Shown in pieces: positions 7,257 through 17,105 of a DNA stretch of 64,000 nt (position 1 is its first letter; the number at the start of each line of letters is the position of its first letter). The notes under the pieces are model-generated. The model worked only from the letters and a program-made list of their open reading frames with translations. It ran no database searches and had not been told where the DNA came from. The position numbers and the translations under genes were made by a program. Origin of the DNA: Phaeobacter sp. J2-8 (lineage in GTDB: Bacteria; Pseudomonadota; Alphaproteobacteria; Rhodobacterales; Rhodobacteraceae); NCBI RefSeq assembly GCF_022867865.1, contig NZ_JALIEC010000002.1, forward strand, positions 620,001 through 684,000. The letters run 5' to 3'.

Positions 7257-9199
7257 GCGGCTGCCTCGTCGTCTTCTTCCTCCAACCGGATAAGCGCGGC
7301 ACCTGCGGTCACCTGATCCCCGGCGGCGACCAGCACCTCTGCCACCACACCATCGCGCGGCGCGGTCAGCGCATGCTCCATCTTCATCGCCTCCAGCACG
7401 GCCAGACGGTCACCGGCGCTGACCTTGGCCCCTGCTGCAACCTCGACCCGCTGCACCAATCCCGGCATCGGCGCTTCGATAACGGACGCATCGCTGCCCG
7501 CCGCCGCTGCCCGATCCAGCGCGCGGATCACACGGTATGCGCGCCCGTAATCGGCAAACACCGTCACCACGTCCCCCGCCACCGCAAAGGGCCAGGCGCG
7601 GCTGCCATTCAATGTCCAGCCGCCCGGTGCGCGCAGGCATTCCACCAGGTGGCCGTCAATCTCAACCAGACAATCCCCCGGACCCCGCACCATCAAGCGC
7701 AGCTGATGACGCGTCTCGCCCTCGTCCAGCACCATGACCCGCCAAAGCGGCTGCCACAGGTGGAACCCGGTGTCCCAACCGTCGCTCTGCCACAACCCGG
7801 CCTCGATCAGGGCGGCCTGCGCCAACGCACTGCGGTTCTCTGCCGGAACTGCGGTCAGCGCGTCAATCTCGCGCCCGATCAGCCCGGTGTCGACCTCCCC
7901 CCGGCCAAAGCCCGCATGCCCCGCCAAGGCGCCCAGAAACGCAAGGTTGGTCACCGATCCCGCCACTTCCGTCCGCGCCAGCGCCTGCCGCAGCCGTTTC
8001 AGCGCAATCTCACGCGTCGGGCCATGGGTGATCAGCTTGGCAATCATCGGATCATACCAGGGGCTGATCTCGTCACCCGAACGCACGCCGGTATCGGCCC
8101 GCGCGCCCGCCGGAAACCCCAGATGCGTCAGCGTGCCGGTGGCAGGCAGGAACCCGGCTGGCACATCCTCGGCATAGAGCCGGGCCTCGAAAGCATGACC
8201 GTTGATCGCCAGATCTTCCTGCCGGGTATCCAGCGGCTCGCCCGCTGCCACCCGCAATTGCCATTCCACCAGGTCCACACCGGTGATCATCTCGGTCACG
8301 GGATGTTCCACCTGCAAACGCGTGTTCATCTCCATGAACCAAAACCCATCGGCGCGCAGCCCGTCCGAGCCATCGACAATGAATTCCACCGTGCCGGCAC
8401 CACTGTACCCAATGGCCTCCGCCGCGCGCACCGCCGCAGTGCCCATCGCGGCGCGCATCTCTTCGGTCATGCCCGGCGCCGGGGCTTCTTCGATCACCTT
8501 CTGATGACGGCGCTGCAAGGAACAATCGCGCTCAAACAGATGCACAGCGCGCGTGCCATCGCCAAACACCTGCACCTCGATATGGCGCGGCTTGGTGACA
8601 AACTTTTCGATCAGCACCGCATCATTGCCAAAGGCGGTACGCGCCTCGGCCCGCGCGCTCTCCAACGCCCGGTCAAAGTCCGACGCAGCCTCGACCAGCC
8701 GCATCCCCTTGCCGCCGCCGCCCGCCACCGCCTTGATCAACACCGGATAGCCGATCTCCTCGGCCCGCGCCTGCAACCCGGTCTGATCCGCCCCGTGATA
8801 GCCCGGCACCACCGGCACACCGGCCTTCTCCATCAGCGCCTTGGCCGCATCTTTCAGCCCCATCGCCCGGATTGCCTCCGCCGAGGGGCCAATAAACACC
8901 AATCCCGCCGCCACGACCGCATCAACGAATTCCGGGTTCTCGGACAGGAAACCGTATCCGGGATGAATGGCCTGCGCGCCGCTGGCCAGGGCCACCTCGA
9001 TGATCCGGTCACTGCGCAGGTAACTGTCGGCCACCGCCGCGCCGCCAATGCAATGCGCCTCATCCGCCATCGCCACATGCGCCGCCCCGGCATCCGCCTC
9101 GGAATAGACCGCCACGCACCGCACACCCAGCCCCTGCGCCGTGCGCATCACACGACAGGCAATCTCGCCCCGGTTCGCAATCAGGATCGTGTCAAACAT
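7253..9199 (-). CDS. mccA: Methylcrotonyl-CoA carboxylase, biotin-containing alpha subunit
   Basis: ATP-dependent biotin carboxylase with a biotin carrier domain. With MccB it carboxylates 3-methylcrotonyl-CoA to 3-methylglutaconyl-CoA. Domain order: biotin carboxylase N domain (FDTILIANRGEIACRVMRT), ATP-grasp with AVAGGGGKGMRLV and FMEMNTRLQVEHPVTEMITG, the biotin carboxylase C domain, a linker, and a C-terminal biotinyl domain with LAVLEAMKMEHAL, where the second Lys of the AMKM motif carries biotin. At 648 residues it has normal length. It is assigned as MCC rather than propionyl-CoA carboxylase because ivd, mccB and HMG-CoA lyase surround it. Confidence 0.94.
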   Translation of the reverse strand: MFDTILIANRGEIACRVMRTAQGLGVRCVAVYSEADAGAAHVAMADEAHCIGGAAVADSYLRSDRIIEVALASGAQAIHPGYGFLSENPEFVDAVVAAGLVFIGPSAEAIRAMGLKDAAKALMEKAGVPVVPGYHGADQTGLQARAEEIGYPVLIKAVAGGGGKGMRLVEAASDFDRALESARAEARTAFGNDAVLIEKFVTKPRHIEVQVFGDGTRAVHLFERDCSLQRRHQKVIEEAPAPGMTEEMRAAMGTAAVRAAEAIGYSGAGTVEFIVDGSDGLRADGFWFMEMNTRLQVEHPVTEMITGVDLVEWQLRVAAGEPLDTRQEDLAINGHAFEARLYAEDVPAGFLPATGTLTHLGFPAGARADTGVRSGDEISPWYDPMIAKLITHGPTREIALKRLRQALARTEVAGSVTNLAFLGALAGHAGFGRGEVDTGLIGREIDALTAVPAENRSALAQAALIEAGLWQSDGWDTGFHLWQPLWRVMVLDEGETRHQLRLMVRGPGDCLVEIDGHLVECLRAPGGWTLNGSRAWPFAVAGDVVTVFADYGRAYRVIRALDRAAAAGSDASVIEAPMPGLVQRVEVAAGAKVSAGDRLAVLEAMKMEHALTAPRDGVVAEVLVAAGDQVTAGAALIRLEEEDDEAAA

Positions 9200-9225
9200 C
9201 GCTTATTCCTTCCCAATCCGCAGGT

Positions 9226-9283
9226 CTTCTTCTGTTCAAAAATATCCCGGGGGAGTCGCCCCGGCGACGGGGGCAGAGCCCCC
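9226..9283 (-). repeat. Dispersed structured intergenic repeat, copy A
   Basis: Located between the mccB stop and the mccA start, in the orientation of transcription. Reading along the transcript it starts with a small hairpin GGGGGC-TCT-GCCCCC, then a variable stem (GTCGCC with GGCGAC), then the constant block CCCGGGATATTTTTGAAC followed by AGAAGAAG. Three further copies occur in this window (30769, 47890, 54754). It lies 26 bases before mccA, so it cannot be a complete terminator if mccA is co-transcribed with mccB. Confidence 0.85.
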
Positions 9284-9289
9284 AATTTC

Positions 9290-10897
9290 TTACATCCGGA
9301 ACACGCCAAAACGTGTCTCCTCGATCGGGGCGTTCAAGGCCGCATTCAGGCTGAGTGCCAGCACGTCGCGTGATTTGCGCGGGTCAATGATCCCGTCATC
9401 CCAAAGCCGTGCGCTGGCATAAAGCGGATGGCTCTGTTCCTCGAACATGTCGATCGTCGGTTGCTTGAACGCGGCCTCTTCCGCTTCGCTCCAGCTCCCG
9501 CCGGAGCGCTCGATCGCGTCGCGTTTCACCGTCGCCAGCACGCCCGCCGCCTGCGGTCCGCCCATCACCGAAATCCGGCTGTTGGGCCAGGTCCACAGGA
9601 ACCGCGGCTGATAGGCCCGCCCCGCCATACCGTAATTGCCCGCACCAAAGGAGCCACCAACCAACATGGTGATCTTGGGCACCGAGGTGCTGGCCACCGC
9701 CGTCACCATCTTGGCGCCATGCCGGGCGATGCCCTCGTTTTCATATTTCCGCCCGACCATGAAGCCGGTGATGTTTTGCAGGAACACCAGTGGCGTTTTC
9801 CGCTGCGAGCACAATTCGATGAAATGCGCGCCCTTTTGGGCGGCTTCGGAAAACAGCACGCCATTGTTGGCGATGATGCCCACCGGGCAGCCGCGCACAT
9901 GGGCAAACCCGGTCACCAGCGTTTCGCCAAACCGGGGTTTGAATTCATCAAAGCGGGATCCATCGACCAGCCGGGCAATCACTTCGCGGATGTCATAGGG
10001 TGTGCGCAGATCCGCCGACACCACGCCAAGGATTTCTTCCGGGTCATAGGCCGGTTCTTCGCTGGTCTCCAAGGTCAGGCTGCATTGGTTCCGGGCACCG
10101 CCCAACGATCCCACCGCACGCCGCGCCAGCGCCAGCGCATGGGAATCGTCCTCGGCCAGATAATCCGCCACCCCCGACAGGCGCGTATGCACATCACCAC
10201 CGCCCAGATCCTCGGCGCTCACCACCTCGCCCGTGGCGGCCTTGACCAATGGCGGACCCGCCAGAAAGATCGTACCCTGTTCGCGCACAATGATGGTCAC
10301 ATCCGACATCGCCGGCACATAGGCACCACCAGCGGTACAGGACCCCATGACAACCGCAATCTGGGCGATCCCCTTGGCCGACATCCGCGCCTGATTATAG
10401 AAAATCCGCCCGAAATGGTCGCGATCCGGGAACACCTCGTCCTGATTGGGCAGGTTCGCGCCGCCGCTGTCGACCAGATAGATGCAGGGCAGATGGTTTT
10501 CCTCGGCGATCTCCTGGGCACGCAGGTGCTTCTTGACCGTCATCGGATAATAGGTGCCGCCCTTCACCGTGGCATCATTGCAGACCACCATGACCTGACG
10601 GCCCATGACCCGGCCAATGCCGGCAATCGCCCCGCCACCCGGCGCGGCACCACCGTACATGCCATGCGCAGCCGTGGCCCCGACCTCAAGAAACGGCGAA
10701 CCGGGATCAAGCAGGTTTGCCACCCGGTCGCGCGGCAACATCTTCCCCCGGTCAAGATGGCGCTGGCGCGATTTTTCACCGCCGCCCGCCATCGCGGCTT
10801 CTGCCGCTTGCCTGACGATATCAAGGCTCTCCAGATGCGCGGCCCGGTTTGTCTTGGCCACATCGGACCCGGCAACATACGTCGTTTGCAGTTTCAT
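9290..10897 (-). CDS. mccB: Methylcrotonyl-CoA carboxylase, carboxyltransferase beta subunit
   Basis: Transfers CO2 from carboxybiotin to 3-methylcrotonyl-CoA. It has the acyl-CoA carboxyltransferase fold with both crotonase-like halves. Conserved segments include [36 protein letters not shown] typical of MCC beta, and [20 protein letters not shown]. The 535 residues match the family. It follows the secreted unknown gene after a 94-base gap and precedes mccA. Confidence 0.95.
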   Translation of the reverse strand: MKLQTTYVAGSDVAKTNRAAHLESLDIVRQAAEAAMAGGGEKSRQRHLDRGKMLPRDRVANLLDPGSPFLEVGATAAHGMYGGAAPGGGAIAGIGRVMGRQVMVVCNDATVKGGTYYPMTVKKHLRAQEIAEENHLPCIYLVDSGGANLPNQDEVFPDRDHFGRIFYNQARMSAKGIAQIAVVMGSCTAGGAYVPAMSDVTIIVREQGTIFLAGPPLVKAATGEVVSAEDLGGGDVHTRLSGVADYLAEDDSHALALARRAVGSLGGARNQCSLTLETSEEPAYDPEEILGVVSADLRTPYDIREVIARLVDGSRFDEFKPRFGETLVTGFAHVRGCPVGIIANNGVLFSEAAQKGAHFIELCSQRKTPLVFLQNITGFMVGRKYENEGIARHGAKMVTAVASTSVPKITMLVGGSFGAGNYGMAGRAYQPRFLWTWPNSRISVMGGPQAAGVLATVKRDAIERSGGSWSEAEEAAFKQPTIDMFEEQSHPLYASARLWDDGIIDPRKSRDVLALSLNAALNAPIEETRFGVFRM

Positions 10898-10949
10898 TTT
10901 CCGTCCCTCTCAGGTGTCGCTACGCGGCTATTGGGGTCACTTGTCATTT

Positions 10950-11006
10950 CTGGCCGATTGATTTTTGGGCCGACTGAATTCCTGGGCCAACTCATTGTTC
11001 GGGCCG
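10950..11006. repeat. Degenerate 17-base tandem repeat
   Basis: Three consecutive 17-base units (10950-10966, 10967-10983, 10984-11000) and a fourth partial unit share the pattern GGGCC-A-CT-ATT--T. They span the short gap upstream of mccB and run into the 3' end of the neighbouring gene, whose stop is at 10992. No function is evident; replication slippage is a simple origin. Confidence 0.6.
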
Positions 11007-11606
11007 CAGCCGGGGCCGCACAGGCGGCGGTGGGTTGACCCAGCCGATCTCGACCGCCGGGGCCACCAGATCCAGATATCGCGCCACTTCCCAGGCCAGA
11101 ACCGCGTTTTGCAACCGCGTGTTCGCCTCGCGGGCCTCGCACCACACCTGCAAAACCTCGGTCGACCCGGCGCAATCCGGTCCCGCCGATGTGCCCCGCG
11201 CCAGGGCAAATGCCCGCGCATAAAACGGCACCGCCCAATGACCGTCCCAAACATCTGTGTCGAACGCCACGGCGTCCGGTTTCGGCAAATGGTTCAGCAC
11301 CGCGACGCTCAGATTGTCCTGCCTGTCGACCAGTTGCTTCTGACAGGGGATCGGGGCTTCGGACCGATCACAGGACACAATGCCAACCGATCCGCAGTAA
11401 TAGACCCCCTGCACCCCGGCGATCGAAAACTCTTCCGCGCCGCCTTCGCGTCGGTGCAGCCAGGTCAACGCGCGTTCAAAGCGCGCGATTTCGATATCCA
11501 TACAGGTGGCAAAATCTGGCAGGCGGTCACGCTCTTGCGCGGTGCTGCCTGTGGCGATCACTGCGCAAAACGCGGCGGTCAGAAACGTCCGAACCCTAAG
11601 CCTCAT
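10992..11606 (-). CDS. Secreted protein of unknown function in the leucine operon
   Basis: A 204-residue protein with signal peptide MRLRVRTFLTAAFCAVIATG and probable cleavage after GSTAQ. The mature part has six cysteines in three spaced groups (ATCMD, YYCGSVGIVSC with PIPC, PDCAGS with VWC), suggesting disulfides in the periplasm. Its ATG overlaps the stop of the acyl-CoA synthetase gene by 11 bases, so it belongs to the operon. I do not recognise a family. An exported protein is odd between two cytosolic leucine-degradation enzymes. Confidence 0.75.
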   Translation of the reverse strand: MRLRVRTFLTAAFCAVIATGSTAQERDRLPDFATCMDIEIARFERALTWLHRREGGAEEFSIAGVQGVYYCGSVGIVSCDRSEAPIPCQKQLVDRQDNLSVAVLNHLPKPDAVAFDTDVWDGHWAVPFYARAFALARGTSAGPDCAGSTEVLQVWCEAREANTRLQNAVLAWEVARYLDLVAPAVEIGWVNPPPPVRPRLRPEQ

Positions 11607-13149
11607 CCGCCACCTCCGCCGTGGCCCAGGCCTTGAGCTCCTTGCGAATGACCTTGCCGGTGACCGTCATCGGCAAGGCGGCGACCAGCGACAGTTCCCT
11701 GGGATAGGAATAGCTGGCCAGCCGATCCTTGACCCATTGCTGCAATGCGCCCGGCTCTGTCGTCACGCCCGGTTTCAACACCACATAGGCTTTGACGATC
11801 TCATGCCGGATCGCATCGGGCTTGCCGACCACACCACAGGTGGCAACGCCGGGATGGGTCATCAGACAATCCTCGATCTCGGCCGGACCAATGCGGTAGC
11901 CGCCCGAAGAGATCACATCATCCTCACGCCCGACAAAGCGGATGTAGTCGCCTTCGATCTGCCCGCGGTCGCCGGTCAACATCCAGTCGCCGCGAAACTT
12001 TTCCGCCGTTGCTTGCGGGTTGTTCCAATAGCGCAGCATCATCGACGCCGCCCCCCGGCGCACGGCAATGTCACCTTCGCCTGCGGTTGGCGCGCCAGCC
12101 GCATCAACAACCGCAACCTCACAGCCCGGCACGGCCCTGCCGATGACACCCGGCACCGGGTGGAAAAGGCGCCCGCAAGAGGACACCACCATGTTGCATT
12201 CGGTCTGGCCGTAGAATTCGTTTATCGTCAGGCCAAAGGCCCCCTGCCCCCAGGCCAGCATCTCTGCGCCCAGCGGCTCGCCACCCGAAGCGACACTGCG
12301 CAATCCCGGGATCGCGACATCCGCCGCCTTCAACATGCGCAAGGCCGTTGGCGGAAAGAACACGTTGCGCACCCCGCCCTCCTGGCAAATGCGCAGCGCC
12401 TCTTCGGGGGTGAATTTGGCCATACGGCAGGCCACCACCGGCACGCCCAGCGCCAGCCCCGGCATCAGCACATCGAACAACCCGCCGATCCAGGCCCAAT
12501 CCGCAGGCGTCCAAAGACAATCGCCCCGCCCATCATCCGGTTGACCCAGAAAATCATGGCTCATCTCTACACCGGGCAGATGTCCGCGCAGCACCCGATG
12601 TCCATGCAAAGCGCCCTTGGGCTTGCCCGTGGTGCCGGAGGTATAGATCAACACCGCAGGCGTCTCCGGTCCGGTCGCGGCAAACGCCACCGGCGCGGTC
12701 GCAGACGCGGGCAGCGCATCGACCAGAACCGGCACCGCCAAATCCCCAAGCAACGCCGCCCCCGGTGCATCCGTCACCACCAAGGACAGACCGGCATTGC
12801 CAATCCGGCTGGCCAATGCATCCTGTTTGAACAATTTGAACAGCGGCACCGAAATCGCGCCTATGGCCCAGATCGCCAGATGCGCCGCCGCGCACCAGGG
12901 ATCCTGCCCCAGCAAGACGCCAACCCGGTCGCCCGGTGCCACGCGCCCCTCCAGATGGCCCGCCACCCGGGCCACTATATCGCGCAACGCGCCAAAAGTC
13001 ACATCACGGCGCACACCATCCGACAGGTCGATAATGGCCAGGGTCTCATCCGACCGGGCCAGGATCTGCTCTGCCATGTTCAGCCGTTCCGGCAGATCCC
13101 AATGGAATCCGCCGTACATGACCTCATATGATTTCGCCGTGGGCAACAT
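11596..13149 (-). CDS. AMP-dependent acyl-CoA synthetase
   Basis: Adenylate-forming enzyme that activates a carboxylate to its CoA thioester in the cytosol. The AMP-binding P-loop IYTSGTTGKPKGALHGH, the motif INEFYGQTECN, MLTGDRGQIEGDYIRFVGREDD, and the C-terminal catalytic lysine in MTVTGKVIRKELK are all present. The open frame extends further upstream, but the ATG at 13149 overlaps the ivd stop (TGATG), giving 517 residues. By context the substrate may be a short branched acid such as isovalerate, or acetoacetate; the sequence alone does not decide. The product has similarity to medium-chain/acetyl-CoA synthetases. Confidence 0.88.
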   Translation of the reverse strand: MLPTAKSYEVMYGGFHWDLPERLNMAEQILARSDETLAIIDLSDGVRRDVTFGALRDIVARVAGHLEGRVAPGDRVGVLLGQDPWCAAAHLAIWAIGAISVPLFKLFKQDALASRIGNAGLSLVVTDAPGAALLGDLAVPVLVDALPASATAPVAFAATGPETPAVLIYTSGTTGKPKGALHGHRVLRGHLPGVEMSHDFLGQPDDGRGDCLWTPADWAWIGGLFDVLMPGLALGVPVVACRMAKFTPEEALRICQEGGVRNVFFPPTALRMLKAADVAIPGLRSVASGGEPLGAEMLAWGQGAFGLTINEFYGQTECNMVVSSCGRLFHPVPGVIGRAVPGCEVAVVDAAGAPTAGEGDIAVRRGAASMMLRYWNNPQATAEKFRGDWMLTGDRGQIEGDYIRFVGREDDVISSGGYRIGPAEIEDCLMTHPGVATCGVVGKPDAIRHEIVKAYVVLKPGVTTEPGALQQWVKDRLASYSYPRELSLVAALPMTVTGKVIRKELKAWATAEVADEA

Positions 13150-14312
13150 CAGCGCATCGCACCCATCATTTCGCGCCCGATCAGCATACGCCGAATTTCC
13201 GATGTGCCAGCCCCGATTTCCATCAATTTGGCATCGCGGAAGATGCGCGCCACCGGGGTTTCGTTCATGAAACCGGCGCCGCCCATGGCCTGCACCGCCT
13301 GATGCGCCACCACCATCGCCTCTTCGCTGGCATAAAGACAGCAAGCCGCCGCATCCTGACGGGTCACCTGACCGCGATCACAGGCCTTGGCGACCTCATA
13401 GACATAGGCGCGTGCCGAATTCATCTTGGTGTACATATCGGCGATCTTGCCCTGCATAAGCTGGAACGACCCGATCGGCTGGCCGAATTGCTTGCGCTCG
13501 GCCAGATAGGGCATGACCTCATCCAGACAGGAGGCCATGATGCCGGTGCCGATCCCGGCCAGCACCACGCGTTCGTAATCCAGACCGGACATAAGAACGC
13601 GCACGCCGCGCCCCTCCTCGCCCAGAACATTTTCGAACGGCACTTCGACATCTTCGAAGATCAGTTCAGCGGTGTTGGACCCGCGCATCCCCAGCTTGTC
13701 AAAATGGGCAGAGGTGCTGAACCCCTTCATCTCTTTTTCGACGATGAAGGCGGTGATCCCCTTTGATCCCGCATCCGGGTCGGTTTTGGCATAGACCACC
13801 AGCGTATCGGCGTCCGGGCCATTGGTGATCCAGAACTTGTTGCCATTCAACACATAGCGATCATTGCGCTTTTCGGCCCGCAGGCTCATCGAGACCACAT
13901 CCGATCCGGCCCCGGCCTCGCTCATCGCGAGCGCACCGATATGTTCGCCCGACAGCAAACGCGGCAGGTATTTCGCCCGCTGCGCATCGCTGCCGTTCAG
14001 CTTGATCTGATTGACGCACAGGTTGGAATGCGCGCCATAAGACAGGGACACGCTGGCCGAGGCCCGTGCAATTTCCTCGACCGCGATCACATGCGCCAGA
14101 TACGACATGCCCGCGCCGCCGAATTCCTCTGACACGGTTACGCCCAACAGGCCCAATTCGCCCATTTCGCGCCACAGCTCATTCGGGAATGCATTGTTGG
14201 CGTCAATTTCCGCCGCCATCGGGCGCACCCGATCCTGCGCCCATCGGTGCACCATATCACGCAACGCATTCACATCTTCGCCCAGGTCGAACGCCATCAC
14301 CGCGTTGAACAT
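13149..14312 (-). CDS. ivd: Isovaleryl-CoA dehydrogenase
   Basis: FAD-dependent acyl-CoA dehydrogenase that oxidises isovaleryl-CoA to 3-methylcrotonyl-CoA and feeds electrons to ETF. Signatures [35 protein letters not shown] and [21 protein letters not shown] are present; the last carries the catalytic Glu position typical of isovaleryl enzymes. [20 protein letters not shown] is near the C-terminus. The start at 14312 ([13 protein letters not shown]) is chosen for GGGAGG 8 bases upstream, giving 387 residues. It is the first gene of the leucine operon. Confidence 0.95.
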   Translation of the reverse strand: MFNAVMAFDLGEDVNALRDMVHRWAQDRVRPMAAEIDANNAFPNELWREMGELGLLGVTVSEEFGGAGMSYLAHVIAVEEIARASASVSLSYGAHSNLCVNQIKLNGSDAQRAKYLPRLLSGEHIGALAMSEAGAGSDVVSMSLRAEKRNDRYVLNGNKFWITNGPDADTLVVYAKTDPDAGSKGITAFIVEKEMKGFSTSAHFDKLGMRGSNTAELIFEDVEVPFENVLGEEGRGVRVLMSGLDYERVVLAGIGTGIMASCLDEVMPYLAERKQFGQPIGSFQLMQGKIADMYTKMNSARAYVYEVAKACDRGQVTRQDAAACCLYASEEAMVVAHQAVQAMGGAGFMNETPVARIFRDAKLMEIGAGTSEIRRMLIGREMMGAMR

Positions 14313-14332
14313 CGTGCTTGCCTCCCAGTAAA

Positions 14333-14346
14333 TGAACAACTGTTCA
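14333..14346. promoter_or_regulatory. Palindromic operator candidate upstream of ivd
   Basis: TGAACA-AC-TGTTCA is a perfect 6-base inverted repeat in AT-rich sequence (extended arms ATTGAACA / TGTTCATT), located just upstream of the ivd ribosome binding site. This fits a repressor site, for example of a TetR-type regulator. No regulator gene is adjacent, and it does not resemble the site I know for LiuR. Confidence 0.5.
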
Positions 14347-14486
14347 ATAAATGCCACATCGGCTGCCCTGCGTCAATCCCCGTCGCCCGGCTGGACCACG
14401 CAGCCCCTGCAGCCGTCGCTGTTGACGGACCGTCGGGAGCACCCGACAATGAAAGGATTGCACGTAATCATTTAAGGACCAAAGAC

Positions 14487-15806
14487 ATGCGGGACTTTTT
14501 CTTTGCCGCCATCGCGAGCCTGTTGATGACCGGCGCGGCCTCTGCCGCCGAATGGCGGTTTCTGGGCCCGAACGGAGAGTCGTCTGATGGATATTCCCTA
14601 ACTGAATCATCGGCCTGCACCCATCGGCTGAGCGGGCAAATCGAAAAGGGCGATAGCGCGCTGATTCAGGCCGACATTGAGCAGACGACCAAATTCTATG
14701 TGACGGGCGGGCTACAACTGGCACTTGTTCCGCGAATCCCACCGGATGCCGGCACACCAATGGCCCGGGATCTGAGCCGTGACGAAACCAAATTGCTGCA
14801 AAGCGCCCTGGCCCAGAACGGGTTTTATTCCGGGGCCATTGACGGCGTAGCAGGTTCGGGGACACAGGATGGGTTGCGGCGGTTCATCGGATACCGCGAA
14901 CGCAATCTGGATCTCATGGCCCCGCTCGAGGCGCTGGTGATCGTGCTTGTCACATCGCGCCAGAAAGTGCCGGATTACATCCTGACGGAATTGGGCATTG
15001 ATCGCAGCCTCTTTGAAACCTACGCGCAAGATCTGGATTTCTTTGTCTGTCTCGACAGCCCCGGCGGCGTCCTGACCGAAGGTGTGAACCTGGCCGCGCT
15101 GTTCAAGGATCAGCATATCCCAACCAAGATCGAAGCCGATGCCGTCTGTGAATCCGCCTGTGCGCTGGCCTTTATGGGTGGCACCCAAGGATATTCCGAA
15201 AGTGGCGTTGCCGTCATGCGGGTGTTGCATCCATTGGGGCGGCTTGGGTTCCACAGTCCCGCGCTCGACATTGCTGCCGGGCAATACAGCCAGGACAACG
15301 TGGAAAAAGCGTTTCAATTGGCGCTGGAGGCCATCGCCATGATAAACGAGCAACTTACCTCGCAAAGCGAAGGCACCGAACCTTATCTCAAACCTTCGCT
15401 CCTGTCGGCGCTCTTGCGCACCCCGGCCAGCACGATGTTGTATGTCGATACCGTGGACCGGGCCGGACAATGGAGCATTGATGTCGGGCCCATACGCGAT
15501 CTTCCCGCCGTCAGCGACAAGACCCTGACCCGGTCCTGTATTCAATCCGTGCAATGGGCCCAGGACCGAAGCGCCTTTGACACGGTCTACAGCTATGACA
15601 ACCCGCTATATATCAGCAAGAAGCCGGACGGGCGCACCGCCGTGCTTTATGGCGAGATGCAGGAATTGGAATGCCTCTACCGGATCACACCGCAAAACGG
15701 TCTGCCAAAATATGAGGCTGAGCTGCCACGGCATGTCACGGGGCGGTTTTCGGCCTTGTCCTATTTTTCGGCTGACACGCCCCTGCGGCATCTGGCCCGC
15801 CGGTGA
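14487..15806 (+). CDS. Periplasmic ClpP-like protein with a peptidoglycan-binding-type domain
   Basis: A 439-residue exported protein, start MRDFFFAAIASLLMTGAASA with AAGGACC as ribosome binding site. After the signal peptide come about 70 unassigned residues, then a PG_binding_1-like repeat (LSRDETKLLQSALAQNGF, YSGAIDGVAGSGTQDGLRRF). The following domain resembles the ClpP/crotonase-fold periplasmic family (COG3904 type): CLDSPGGVLTEGVNLAALF, then the putative nucleophile in AVCESACALAFMGG, and a candidate His in RLGFHSP. No ATPase partner is nearby. Protease activity is inferred from motif likeness, not shown. Confidence 0.75.
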   Translation: MRDFFFAAIASLLMTGAASAAEWRFLGPNGESSDGYSLTESSACTHRLSGQIEKGDSALIQADIEQTTKFYVTGGLQLALVPRIPPDAGTPMARDLSRDETKLLQSALAQNGFYSGAIDGVAGSGTQDGLRRFIGYRERNLDLMAPLEALVIVLVTSRQKVPDYILTELGIDRSLFETYAQDLDFFVCLDSPGGVLTEGVNLAALFKDQHIPTKIEADAVCESACALAFMGGTQGYSESGVAVMRVLHPLGRLGFHSPALDIAAGQYSQDNVEKAFQLALEAIAMINEQLTSQSEGTEPYLKPSLLSALLRTPASTMLYVDTVDRAGQWSIDVGPIRDLPAVSDKTLTRSCIQSVQWAQDRSAFDTVYSYDNPLYISKKPDGRTAVLYGEMQELECLYRITPQNGLPKYEAELPRHVTGRFSALSYFSADTPLRHLARR

Positions 15807-15816
15807 TCGCCCAAAC

Positions 15817-15846
15817 CATTTGGCCGCAGGATCGTGCGGCCAAATG
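15817..15846. terminator. Strong bidirectional hairpin terminator
   Basis: CATTTGGCCGCA-GGATCG-TGCGGCCAAATG forms a perfect 12-base stem between two convergent genes (stops at 15806 and 15856). It lacks a long T tract on either side, but symmetry and position fit termination for both strands. Confidence 0.65.
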
Positions 15847-15855
15847 CGGATCGCG

Positions 15856-17049
15856 TCACCCGGCCTGAAAAACCGCCGCCACCTCTGCCCGGATGATCCG
15901 CGCAATCAGGGCACAATCCTCTGTCGAGAAGGTCAGCGGCAGGCGCATATCGACGATACCGCGCAAGACCCGGTCGCTGGTCGGCATCGGCTCTGACGCG
16001 GCATACCGCCAAGAGTCGTAGCGCGAGGTGAAGGCCACCGGCTCTGCCCCGCCAAACCATTTCAGCTCGACGCCACGCGCGCCACAGCGGCGCAGCACCT
16101 CGGCGATTGCGGCCTCGGACCAATCCAGCAGCAGGAACTGGATCGACGAGCCGACAAATCCCTCGCCCGCGCGCCGCGCCACCCGCGTCAACCCCGGCGT
16201 GTCGCGCAGACCGGCCTCGACCACGCGATAGCGTTCGTTCCAGCGATCAACCTGTTCCGGCAGCCGCGCCAATTGCGGGCGCAAAATAGCCGCGCGCAGA
16301 TGATCCATCCGGCCCGACACATTTGGCGTGTCATATTTGATTTGTTCAAACACCTCTGGCGCGGGCGCGGCAAGGTGGCGGTCATACAGCATATATGACC
16401 CCGACAGCATCACCGCCCGGGCCATGACCATATCATCATCAGACACCAAAAACCCGCCTTCGCCGGCATTGATGTGTTTATAGGTTTGGCAGGAATAACA
16501 GCCCACAACGCCATGCCGCCCCGACGGCACGCCGCGCCAGGTCGCCCCCATGGTATGGGCGCAATCCTCGATCACGGTTACATCCGCCGCGTCGCATAGC
16601 GCCATCAGCCGATCCATGTCGCAGATATGGCCGCGCATATGGCTGAGCAGCAGCACCTTGGCCTGATCCAGCTTGGCAGCCAGATCATCAAGATCAATCA
16701 CCAGCCCCTCGGTCACGCCGACAAAGACCGGCACCGCGCCGATGGACGCAATCGCCCCCGGCACCGGCGCCAGCGTAAAGGCATTGGTCAACACGCGATC
16801 ACCCGGCATCACCCCCACCGCGCGCAGCGCACAGGCCAGCGCATATCCGCCGGACGCCACCGCAAGGCAGTATTTCGCACCGGTCAGATCCGCAAATTCC
16901 TGCTCCAGACGCGACACCGCGCCCGGTTCATCGCCGACAAGGTTATAGCGATGCAAACGCCCGCTGCGCAGAACCTCAATCGCCGCTTCGATCCCCTCTT
17001 CCGGGATCGGCTCTTGCTGGGTGAAATTGCCGGTAAATCGCTCACTCAT
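15856..17049 (-). CDS. DegT/DnrJ/EryC1/StrS-family PLP aminotransferase
   Basis: Sugar-aminotransferase-like protein of fold type I, 397 residues. VIEDCAHTMGA carries the cofactor Asp, and the PLP lysine is expected in YKHINAGEGGFLVSDDD. Family members usually aminate nucleotide-linked keto sugars, yet no sugar-nucleotide gene is adjacent; its neighbour on the same strand is a phosphoglycolate phosphatase 56 bases upstream. It is annotated by family only, and the substrate is unknown. Confidence 0.88.
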   Translation of the reverse strand: MSERFTGNFTQQEPIPEEGIEAAIEVLRSGRLHRYNLVGDEPGAVSRLEQEFADLTGAKYCLAVASGGYALACALRAVGVMPGDRVLTNAFTLAPVPGAIASIGAVPVFVGVTEGLVIDLDDLAAKLDQAKVLLLSHMRGHICDMDRLMALCDAADVTVIEDCAHTMGATWRGVPSGRHGVVGCYSCQTYKHINAGEGGFLVSDDDMVMARAVMLSGSYMLYDRHLAAPAPEVFEQIKYDTPNVSGRMDHLRAAILRPQLARLPEQVDRWNERYRVVEAGLRDTPGLTRVARRAGEGFVGSSIQFLLLDWSEAAIAEVLRRCGARGVELKWFGGAEPVAFTSRYDSWRYAASEPMPTSDRVLRGIVDMRLPLTFSTEDCALIARIIRAEVAAVFQAG

Positions 17050-17105
17050 GGTCTAGCTTCGCACTCCACCAAACGTCAGGCCAGCCATGCCGCCCGGCCG
17101 CTTCA

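Noticed and set aside
7115-9373. 752-codon plus-strand open frame opposite mccA
   Set aside because: It is antisense to a clear biotin carboxylase; its composition is rich in His, Arg and Gln as in shadow frames.
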